A stretch of 64,000 nucleotides of DNA. Origin: DASZHJ01 sp035517495 (GTDB lineage: Bacteria > Pseudomonadota > Alphaproteobacteria > ATCC43930 > CGMCC-115725). Below the pieces are notes generated by a model. The model was not told the DNA's origin. It did not search any database and worked only from the letters and a program-made list of their open reading frames with translations. Of this stretch, positions 57,270-64,000 are shown piece by piece (within the stretch, counting starts at the first letter, position 1; each line of letters starts with the position of its first letter). The position numbers and the translations under genes are program-made. The DNA is taken from the NCBI GenBank assembly GCA_035517495.1, contig DATIYT010000024.1, positions 62,001 through 126,000 of the forward strand, written 5' to 3'.

Positions 57270-58211
57270 ATGCTCACCTACGTCGTCAAACGCCTGCTGG
57301 TGGCCGTGCCGACGCTGTTGGCGGTGCTTACCGTGGTGTTCTTTTTCGTCCGTATCGCGCCCGGCGATCCCGCTTTCATTATCCTGGGCGATCAGGCCAG
57401 TCCGCAGGCGCTCGCGACGCTGAGGCACGAGCTCGGGCTCGACCAGCCGATGATCGCGCAATATGTGGATTTCATGACCATGGTGCTCAGCGGCGATCTC
57501 GGCTCTTCGCTGGTCACGCATCAGTCGGTCTGGAGCGAGGTCGCGAAAGTATTGCCTTACACGATCGAGCTGACCATCGCCGCGCTCGCGATCGGCACCG
57601 TACTCGGACTGCCGCTCGGTGTCGTTGCGGCGCGGCGGCGTAATGAAACGATCGACTACGTCGCCCGCTTTCTATCGCTGCTGGGATTGTCGTTCCCGGC
57701 CTTCGTCTCGGCAATCCTGCTGCTGCTGGCTTTCGCGATCGAGCTGCGCTGGTTTCCCGTGATCAGCGAGGCACGGGCCAACGATCCCATGAGCCGCCTC
57801 AGCGCGCTCGTGCTTCCCGCGCTCAATCTAGGTCTCATCATGGTCGCCTACGTGATGCGCGTCGCGCGCTCGAGCATGCTGGGCGTGCTGGGCGAGGATT
57901 ATATCCGCACCGCGCGCTCCAAGGGCGTTCCGGCGGGGATGGTGATCTGGCGGCACGCCCTGCGCAACGCGCTCATTCCCGTGGTAACGGTGGTCGGGCT
58001 CTATCTCGGCGTGCTGATCGGCAATTCGGTCCTGACCGAGATCGTGTTCAATCGCCCGGGTCTCGGCAAGCTGATCGTCAACTCGCTCAATCAGCGCGAC
58101 TACACGACGCTGGAAGGGCTGATGGTCATCTATGCCTTCTTCATCGTTGTCGCCAATCTGCTGACGGACCTGGCCTACGGGCTTGTGGACCCGCGAGTGA
58201 AGCACCAATGA
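57270..58211 (+). CDS. DppB-like ABC transporter permease
   Basis: Membrane permease of 313 residues with six hydrophobic segments. The N-terminal MLTYVVKRLLVAVPTLLAVL and the EAA-type cytoplasmic loop DYIRTARSKGVPAGMVIWRHAL are the DppB hallmarks. It follows the binding protein by 58 nt and overlaps the second permease by 4 nt. Confidence 0.93.
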   Translation: MLTYVVKRLLVAVPTLLAVLTVVFFFVRIAPGDPAFIILGDQASPQALATLRHELGLDQPMIAQYVDFMTMVLSGDLGSSLVTHQSVWSEVAKVLPYTIELTIAALAIGTVLGLPLGVVAARRRNETIDYVARFLSLLGLSFPAFVSAILLLLAFAIELRWFPVISEARANDPMSRLSALVLPALNLGLIMVAYVMRVARSSMLGVLGEDYIRTARSKGVPAGMVIWRHALRNALIPVVTVVGLYLGVLIGNSVLTEIVFNRPGLGKLIVNSLNQRDYTTLEGLMVIYAFFIVVANLLTDLAYGLVDPRVKHQ

Positions 58212-59077
58212 CGATGCTCGCCGCCACGCGCGAAACCGGAGCACTGGCACGACTGGGGCGTTCGCTGCTTCGCAACAAGATGGCGTCGTTCGGCGCCGGC
58301 ATTGTCCTCCTCATGGCGCTCAGCGCGGTGTTTGCGCCTTGGCTCTCGCCGCACGATCCGCTGGAGCAGGACGTGCTGCTGCGCCTCGCGGGTCCGTCCG
58401 CGGGTTATCCGCTCGGGAACGATTCCTTCGGCCGCGACATTCTCTCGCGCATCCTCTGGGGCGGCCGCGTTTCGCTCTATGTCAGCACCGTCTCGGTGCT
58501 GATCGCGATCGTTCTCGGCGGCGCGCTCGGAATTCTCTCCGGCTATATCGGCGGCTTGTTCGATCGCGTGACGATGGCGGCGATGGATGTGCTGCTGTCC
58601 TTTCCGACGCTGGTGATGGGCCTGCTGGTCGTGGCGATGCTGGGGCCGACGGTCGGGAATCTGATTCTCGCGATCACGCTTACGGCAATCGCACCCTTCG
58701 CTCGTATCGCACGGGCGCCGACCCTCACTATCAAAGAACGGGACTTCATCGAGGCCGGCCGTGCTCTCGGTTTTTCCAACCTGCGCATCATGGTCGTGCA
58801 CATCCTGCCGAACGTGGTGGATGAGATCTTGGTCATGGCGTCGCTCTGGCTTGCGACCGCGATCCGGACCGAAGCGTCGCTCAGCTTCATTGGCCTCGGC
58901 GTGCGCCCGCCGACGGCCACCTGGGGCGGCATGATCCGGGAAGGCTTCGAGAACATTCTCGACCAACCGCTGCTCGCGGTCTTCCCGAGCGTCGCCATTC
59001 TCATCGTGATGTTCGGACTCAATATGCTGGGTGACGGGCTGCGCGACACATCCGATCCGAAGCTCCGCCATGAATGA
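58208..59077 (+). CDS. DppC-like ABC transporter permease
   Basis: Second permease of the importer, 289 residues. The N-terminal cytoplasmic part is followed by six membrane segments and the EAA loop DFIEAGRALGFSNLRIMVVH, and the LGNDSFGRDILSRILWGGRV segment is typical of DppC. It overlaps dppB by 4 nt and the first ATPase gene by 8 nt (ATGAATGA). Confidence 0.93.
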   Translation: MTMLAATRETGALARLGRSLLRNKMASFGAGIVLLMALSAVFAPWLSPHDPLEQDVLLRLAGPSAGYPLGNDSFGRDILSRILWGGRVSLYVSTVSVLIAIVLGGALGILSGYIGGLFDRVTMAAMDVLLSFPTLVMGLLVVAMLGPTVGNLILAITLTAIAPFARIARAPTLTIKERDFIEAGRALGFSNLRIMVVHILPNVVDEILVMASLWLATAIRTEASLSFIGLGVRPPTATWGGMIREGFENILDQPLLAVFPSVAILIVMFGLNMLGDGLRDTSDPKLRHE

Positions 59078-60080
59078 GAAGGTCGAGAACGCACGAGTCC
59101 TCGAAGTGGAAGGACTCACCACGGAGTTCCGCATCGATGGACGCTGGTACCCGGCCGTTCGCGACGTGAGCTTTTCCCTGGTGCGGAACGAAACCCTGGC
59201 GCTCGTGGGTGAATCCGGATGCGGCAAGAGCATCACTGCGCTCTCGATCATGGGGCTGGTGCCGAGGGCCAATGGCCGCATTGCGGCGGGCCGCGTGCTA
59301 TTGGAGGGCCGCGATCTCGTGACACTCGACGAGTCCGCGATGGAAAAGGTGCGCGGCAGCGCGATCTCGATGATTTTCCAGGAGCCGATGACCTCGCTCA
59401 ATCCCGTACTGCCCATCGGCTTCCAGGTAGCCGAAGCGCTGCGCTATCACACAAAGCTTTCGGAGCCTCAGGCCCGCGCCCGAGCCTTGGAATTGCTGGA
59501 ACAGGTCAAGATACCCTCGGCCGTCCGGCGCTTTAACGATTATCCGCACCAGTTCAGCGGCGGCATGCGGCAGCGCGTGATGATCGCGATCGCACTCGCC
59601 TGCAGCCCGAAGGTCATCCTCGCGGACGAACCCACGACGGCGCTCGACGTCACCATCCAGGCGCAGGTGCTGGCGCTCCTGGCCGAGTTGAAGGTGGAAA
59701 CCGGCCTCGCCATGATCTTCATCACTCACAACCTCGGCGTCGTCGCCTCGATCGCCGATCGGGTCGCCGTGATGTATGCGGGCGACATCATCGAGATCGC
59801 GCCGGTGGACGCGCTGTTCCAGCATCCGACGCATCCCTATACCGAAGCGCTGCTCGCCTCGATCCCGCGCGTCGACCGCGACGCCACCGATCTGAGGCCG
59901 ATTCCCGGCCAAGTCCCACCGATCACGGCGATGCCTCAGGGCTGCCGTTATGCCGAACGCTGTCCGCTCCGCGAACCGCGCTGCACGGCCTCCAGCCCGC
60001 CGCTGGTCGCGCTGGCGGGCGACCCGGCGCACCGCGCGCGCTGCTGGGTCAGGGCCGGCGGCGAAGGCAGAGCAATATGA
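59070..60080 (+). CDS. DppD-like ABC transporter ATP-binding protein
   Basis: ATPase subunit of 336 residues. GESGCGKSITALSI is Walker A, FQEPMTSLNPVLPIG the Q-loop, QFSGGMRQRVMIAIAL the signature, ILADEPTTALDVTIQAQVL Walker B; the C-terminal oligopeptide/dipeptide domain has the cysteine pattern CRYAERCPLREPRC for a possible Fe-S or zinc-like site seen in DppD. The ATG at 59070 was chosen; a 13-codon extension is possible. Confidence 0.93.
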   Translation: MNEKVENARVLEVEGLTTEFRIDGRWYPAVRDVSFSLVRNETLALVGESGCGKSITALSIMGLVPRANGRIAAGRVLLEGRDLVTLDESAMEKVRGSAISMIFQEPMTSLNPVLPIGFQVAEALRYHTKLSEPQARARALELLEQVKIPSAVRRFNDYPHQFSGGMRQRVMIAIALACSPKVILADEPTTALDVTIQAQVLALLAELKVETGLAMIFITHNLGVVASIADRVAVMYAGDIIEIAPVDALFQHPTHPYTEALLASIPRVDRDATDLRPIPGQVPPITAMPQGCRYAERCPLREPRCTASSPPLVALAGDPAHRARCWVRAGGEGRAI

Positions 60081-61087
60081 GCGACGCGATCCTGGAGGTC
60101 GAGGGCTTGAGCAAGACCTATGCTGCGCGGCGCGGCTTCATGGGCGGCCAAATCGCGATGGTGCGCGCGCTCAGCGACGTGTCCTTCTCGGTCTCGGCGG
60201 GCGAGGCTTTTGGCCTGGTTGGCGAATCCGGTTGCGGTAAATCGACGGCCGGACGCGCCGTCCTGCGCCTGATCGAAGCGGATTCCGGCACGGTACGGTT
60301 CAAGGGGGAAAGCATCTTCGACGCGGATGCCGCCCGGCTGCGCCGGCTCCGCCGCCAAATGCAGATCGTCTTCCAGGACCCTTACTCGTCGCTCAATCCG
60401 CGGCGCACCATTGGCCAGACCTTGAGCGAGCCGATGCGGGTGCATGGTACGGGGAGCGCGCGGGAAATCTCGGCCGTGGTGCGCGAGGTCCTGGGCGAAG
60501 TCGGCATGCCCCGCGGCGCCGCCGAAAAATATCCGCATGAGTTCAGCGGCGGCCAACGCCAGCGCATCGGCATTGCCCGCGCGCTGGTGCTGCGGCCGGA
60601 ACTGATCATCGCCGACGAACCCGTCTCCGCTCTTGACGTTTCGATTCAGGCGCAAATCTTGGTGCTGCTGCGAAATCTGCAGCAACAGCGCCACCTGAGT
60701 TTCGTGTTCATCTCGCACGATCTCGGCGTCGTCCGGCATTTCTGCCGATCGGTCGCGGTCATGTATCTGGGACACATCGTCGAACGCGGGCCGGTACCCG
60801 CGATCTTCGATGAGCCGCTGCACCCCTACACCCGTGCGCTCCGGAATGCGTCTCCGGTGCCCGACCCCGCCGCCAAGGTGACCATGGCGAAGCTTGAGGG
60901 CGAAGTTGCCTCGGCACTTGCGCCGCCGAGCGGCTGTCACTTCCACCCGCGCTGCCCGCACGCCACCGATCTCTGCCGGCGCGTCTATCCGCCCTGGGTC
61001 GAAGTGAGCAAGGACCGCGGCGTCGCGTGCCATCTTTATCCGGCGGGCTCGGCAGCTACGGGCGAGAGCCGGGAAACGACACCGTAG
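60077..61087 (+). CDS. DppF-like ABC transporter ATP-binding protein
   Basis: Second ATPase, 336 residues, overlapping the first by 4 nt. Walker A GESGCGKSTAGRAVL, Q-loop FQDPYSSLNPRRTIG, signature EFSGGQRQRIGIARAL, Walker B IIADEPVSALDVSIQAQIL, and C-terminal CHFHPRCPHATDLC. With the binding protein and two permeases it completes an importer. It is convergent with the quiC-like gene; the 117-nt gap contains only weak hairpins. Confidence 0.93.
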   Translation: MSDAILEVEGLSKTYAARRGFMGGQIAMVRALSDVSFSVSAGEAFGLVGESGCGKSTAGRAVLRLIEADSGTVRFKGESIFDADAARLRRLRRQMQIVFQDPYSSLNPRRTIGQTLSEPMRVHGTGSAREISAVVREVLGEVGMPRGAAEKYPHEFSGGQRQRIGIARALVLRPELIIADEPVSALDVSIQAQILVLLRNLQQQRHLSFVFISHDLGVVRHFCRSVAVMYLGHIVERGPVPAIFDEPLHPYTRALRNASPVPDPAAKVTMAKLEGEVASALAPPSGCHFHPRCPHATDLCRRVYPPWVEVSKDRGVACHLYPAGSAATGESRETTP

Positions 61088-61204
61088 TCAGTCCGGGAGA
61101 TCGCCTGTGGCTCAAACCACGGCGCTCGCATTCTCGGGCGCATTGTATCTCGATCGGAGCCGCGCTCGAATACGCAATGATTCCGAGACCTTGTCGGCCC
61201 CGCC

Positions 61205-63079
61205 TTAGGGCATCGCGCGCGCGAGCCGAGCCTGCGCCGCGAGCCGGATCGGCGCATTCACGGCGCCGAAGCCGCGATAGCCACGGCGCTCGACGATCTC
61301 GAAGAAGAACCCACCCGGCAGCGTGCGCGTATAGACGTGGAAGAACTCGGCGGTTCCCTCGCGGTCATAAAGGACGTTGGCCGAGCGCAGCCGCGCAATC
61401 TGCTCCTGCGGCAGCTCAGTTCGCGCCTCCAAATCGTCATAGTAGTTTTCAGGGATCGCAAGGAGCTCCACGCTGTTCGCTCGGAGCCGCTCGACCGTTG
61501 CGAAAACGTCGTCGGATGCGATCGCGATCTGCTGTACTCCCGAGCCGAAGAAATCATCGAGGAAGCGGGCCGCAAGCGTGTGCCGGCTCTGCGAGGAATT
61601 AAGCACGAGACGAACACCGCCGTCTTCGGTCTCCACGGCCTGGCTCTGCACCACGCCGCCGGGGTCGATCACATCTTGAACCGGCCTGGGCCGGAGATCG
61701 AACAACGAGGTGTAAAACAGGAGCCAGCTTAGCATTTCCTCGTATTGCATCGATTGCGAGATGTGATCGAACCGCGTCAAACCCGCATCGCCCTGCGCCG
61801 TAGTGCCAACGGGAGCAAAGTCGACGTTCCAGAGCTCGCCCAAACGAGTTTTTCGATCGACAAAGTAGAGCAGGCTGCCGCCGAGCCCGCGAACGGCGGG
61901 GATGTTGAGTTCCCCCGGACCAACGGCTTGACGGAACGGCTGGTCCAGAAGCTTGACGGCGCGATCGAGTGTCCTCGAGGCATCATCGACGCGGAGCGCC
62001 ATCGCGCATACAGAGGGTCCGTGGGTAATATTGAAAGAGTGCGCAAACCCCTCCTTGTCCTGGTTCACCACGATGTTTGCGTCGCCCTGTCGCCAATGGG
62101 TGACTTCCTTCGACCGATGCCGCCCGACGAGCGCGAATCCCAGCCCCTTGAGCACGCCTTCGAATGAAGCGGCGGAGGCCGCATCCATCGCGAACTCCAG
62201 AAACTCGATCCCCTCCACCTGTGACGGCGTCGGGAGCGCCGGCACGCCTGCCACGTCGATCCCGGTCTTCTTGCGCAGGCGGTCGAGCATGAAAAGCACC
62301 GAGCGCTGAGCGTCTATGGCAACGCCTCGCGCCGAACCGGCGCGAAACCGGTCGCTGAAGATCTCGAGCGAGAGGAGTCCGTCAAAACCTGTCGCCTGCA
62401 GCGCCACCATGAAATCCTCGATCGGGAAATCGCCTTGACCGGGAAAGCAACGGTAGTGCCGGCTCCACGAAAGGTAGTCCATGTCGAGCCTCGGCGCGTC
62501 GGCGATTTGGACGAGGAACAGGCGATCGTTCGGGATCGAGCGGATCGGCTTCAGGTCGGTGCCTCGCGCGAGAATGTGAAACGTATCGAGGACCAGGCCC
62601 ACGGCTTCATGGTCCGCGCGCCGCACCACCTCCCAGGCATCGCGGTAATCGTTGATATGCCGCCCCCACGAAAGCGCCTCGAAGGCGACGCGTACGTTGC
62701 GTTTCGAGGCTCGCTCTCCAAGCTCGCGAAAGTCAGCGGCGGCACGGTCGATGCCGCCCAGCGAGTCCGGCGCAACGTTGCTGCACACCATCAGGAGATC
62801 GCAGCCCAACTCCGCCATCAGATCGAACTTTCGCTCGGCCCGCGCGAACGCCTTGGCGCGCTGTGGTTCCGGCATGCCTTCGAAATCGCGGAAGGGCTGC
62901 AGAACGACCGGCGTCAGGCCCAGCTCCCGGATACGCCGTCCGACAACCGCCGGGGTGTCCTCGGCGGACAACAAATCGTTCTCGAAGATTTCGACGCCGC
63001 TGAAGTGCGCGGCGGCGATTGCGTCCAACTTTTCGTTCAGGGTGCCAGGCAGGCAGACGGTGGCAATTGTGGTGCGCAT
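61205..63079 (-). CDS. quiC: 3-dehydroshikimate dehydratase fused to a HPPD-like domain (QuiC type)
   Basis: Converts 3-dehydroshikimate to protocatechuate. Residues 1-265 form the xylose-isomerase-like barrel with metal ligands E134 (AFEALSWG), D165 (LDTFHIL), Q191 (VQIADAP) and E239 (LSLEIFSD). Residues 285-624 resemble 4-hydroxyphenylpyruvate dioxygenase: H439 in RFDHISQSM and E594 in FFEIVERR keep two of three iron ligands, but the middle His is Gln (Q517 in GVQQIAI). The ATG at 63079 lies 4 nt after the shikimate dehydrogenase stop. Known QuiC1-type fusions have this domain order. Confidence 0.9.
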   Translation of the reverse strand: MRTTIATVCLPGTLNEKLDAIAAAHFSGVEIFENDLLSAEDTPAVVGRRIRELGLTPVVLQPFRDFEGMPEPQRAKAFARAERKFDLMAELGCDLLMVCSNVAPDSLGGIDRAAADFRELGERASKRNVRVAFEALSWGRHINDYRDAWEVVRRADHEAVGLVLDTFHILARGTDLKPIRSIPNDRLFLVQIADAPRLDMDYLSWSRHYRCFPGQGDFPIEDFMVALQATGFDGLLSLEIFSDRFRAGSARGVAIDAQRSVLFMLDRLRKKTGIDVAGVPALPTPSQVEGIEFLEFAMDAASAASFEGVLKGLGFALVGRHRSKEVTHWRQGDANIVVNQDKEGFAHSFNITHGPSVCAMALRVDDASRTLDRAVKLLDQPFRQAVGPGELNIPAVRGLGGSLLYFVDRKTRLGELWNVDFAPVGTTAQGDAGLTRFDHISQSMQYEEMLSWLLFYTSLFDLRPRPVQDVIDPGGVVQSQAVETEDGGVRLVLNSSQSRHTLAARFLDDFFGSGVQQIAIASDDVFATVERLRANSVELLAIPENYYDDLEARTELPQEQIARLRSANVLYDREGTAEFFHVYTRTLPGGFFFEIVERRGYRGFGAVNAPIRLAAQARLARAMP

Positions 63080-63083
63080 GGGT

Positions 63084-63989
63084 TCAGAGCCTTTCGAAAT
63101 GGCGCAGCATGCGTTGCGCGTCCGGTTCGATGCCCGTGAAGAGGCGGAATGCACCAACGGCCTGGAACACCGCCATTCCGCCGCCGCCCATCGTCCGGCA
63201 GCCGGCGGCCCGCGCGTCGCGCAGCAGATCGGTTTCAATCGGGAAATAGATGATGTCCGCGACCCAGAGATCGCCCCTTAGCAACCTCGCCTCAACCGGC
63301 GTTCCCGGATATTTCTCCATGCCGATCGGCGTGGCATTGACGACCCCATCGGCATGAGCGATCGCGAGGTCCGCGGCCTCGGCAACCACGGCCCGATCGG
63401 CGCCAAAACGCCGGCTTAGCGCGCGGGACAACCGCTCGGCGCGCGCCCGATCGGTGTCGATCAGTTCCAACCGCTTCACACCGAGACCCAGCAATGCGTG
63501 GGCAACGGCTGCTCCCGCACCACCCGCTCCCAATTGAACGACGCTGTCGCGCGCGACCTCCGCGAGCTCGCGTCGAAAGCTTTCGGCAAAACCCGAGACA
63601 TCGGTATTGTGACCGATGGTGCGCCCGTCCGGCTCAAACACGACGGTGTTCACGGCCCCAATCGTGCGCGCATCGTCCGAGAGTAAGTCGAGCAATGGGA
63701 GAACCGCCTGCTTGCAGGGGTGCGTGACATTGAGCCCCGCGAACCCGAAACGCCGCGCCGCGGTCAATAGTTCGGCCAGGGCAGACTCCGCCAGTCCCAA
63801 TACCGAGAGATCGATCAGCTTGTAGACATAATGCAATCCCTGCGCCGCGGCTTCCGCTTCGTGCAATGCCGGCATGCGCGAACCCTGAATCCCCGCGCCA
63901 ATCAACCCAACCAGCACGGAGCGCGGCGCAGCGGTTGCGCTCGTGGATTGGGCGCCGCGCCTTGCTTTCGGGGTCTCTGCACTGTCCAT
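63084..63989 (-). CDS. Shikimate dehydrogenase-family protein (AroE/QuiB-like)
   Basis: NAD(P)-dependent shikimate/quinate dehydrogenase family, 301 residues. GFAGLNVTHPCKQAVLPLL carries the catalytic Lys, NTDVSGFAESF the catalytic Asp, and QLGAGGAGAAVAHALLGLG the nucleotide loop. Its coupling with the dehydroshikimate dehydratase points to a catabolic role (shikimate to 3-dehydroshikimate) rather than aromatic synthesis. The ATG at 63989 is 11 nt from the window end, so a longer start further upstream cannot be excluded. Confidence 0.88.
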   Translation of the reverse strand: MDSAETPKARRGAQSTSATAAPRSVLVGLIGAGIQGSRMPALHEAEAAAQGLHYVYKLIDLSVLGLAESALAELLTAARRFGFAGLNVTHPCKQAVLPLLDLLSDDARTIGAVNTVVFEPDGRTIGHNTDVSGFAESFRRELAEVARDSVVQLGAGGAGAAVAHALLGLGVKRLELIDTDRARAERLSRALSRRFGADRAVVAEAADLAIAHADGVVNATPIGMEKYPGTPVEARLLRGDLWVADIIYFPIETDLLRDARAAGCRTMGGGGMAVFQAVGAFRLFTGIEPDAQRMLRHFERL

Positions 63990-64000
63990 CAAGGGCCTCG

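Overview
This is a GC-rich, densely coding stretch of a Gram-negative bacterial chromosome, most likely an alphaproteobacterium of the Rhizobiales/Rhodospirillales grade. The evidence is gene order: rpsB-tsf-pyrH-frr-uppS-cdsA-rseP-bamA-skp-lpxD; an Rrf2 regulator heading sufBCDSU-sufT; dnaB then alr-mlaEF-radA-cvpA-purF; and der-bamB-TPR protein beside a DUF2794 protein. An HpnN-type transporter suggests hopanoids. I saw no rRNA, tRNA, CRISPR array, transposase or prophage gene. Most of the window is housekeeping; the uncertain or unusual parts are small accessory clusters and a few structured intergenic sequences.

Layout. 1-10413 (minus): translation, nucleotide, undecaprenyl/phospholipid and outer-membrane genes, read from a candidate promoter at about 10.4 kb; dxr, usually found between cdsA and rseP, is absent. 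10414-12027 (minus): a membrane-anchored glutamate-synthase-like flavoprotein with a perfect FNR/FixK-type box upstream. 12206-18494 (minus): SUF Fe-S assembly operon with its Rrf2 regulator. 18638-23044: an unassigned acyl-CoA cluster (enoyl-CoA hydratase, phenylacetate-CoA-ligase-like enzyme, divergent PhyH-type dioxygenase, acyl-CoA dehydrogenase), followed by an orphan ABC binding protein. 24187-36185 (mostly plus): dnaB, then an accessory block (HD-type hydrolase, phosphodiesterase-like protein, small ORF, GNAT), then alr-mlaE-mlaF-radA-cvpA-purF-SDR.

36189-39547 (minus): der, bamB and a TPR membrane protein from a good candidate promoter. 39805-43557: DUF2794 protein, amidase, DMT transporter with a foldable leader, and an exported metallo-beta-lactamase-fold protein. 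43732-46611 (minus): an aspartoacylase-like deacylase and the glutathione-dependent formaldehyde genes frmA and gfa. 46612-47031 is the only long gene-free stretch and carries a 25-bp imperfect inverted repeat. 47032-50705 (minus): ketopantoate-reductase-like gene and an NMT1/SsuABC-type importer with a strong promoter. 50907-55529 (plus): copC-copD-hpnN. 55658-61087 (plus): complete dipeptide/oligopeptide ABC importer. 61205-63989 (minus): 3-dehydroshikimate dehydratase fused to an HPPD-like domain plus shikimate dehydrogenase, a quinate/shikimate catabolic pair.

Genes work together in several modules: outer-membrane assembly (BamA, BamB, Skp, LpxD, RseP) at two loci; SUF cluster assembly under a cysteine-bearing Rrf2 regulator; formaldehyde detoxification; and quinate/shikimate breakdown. 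Overlaps of 4 bp (ATGA/GTGA) are common and support operon calls. No clearly new defence or mobile system was found; the best leads are the acyl-CoA cluster, the DMT leader RNA candidate, the copCD-hpnN linkage and the palindromic intergenic elements.
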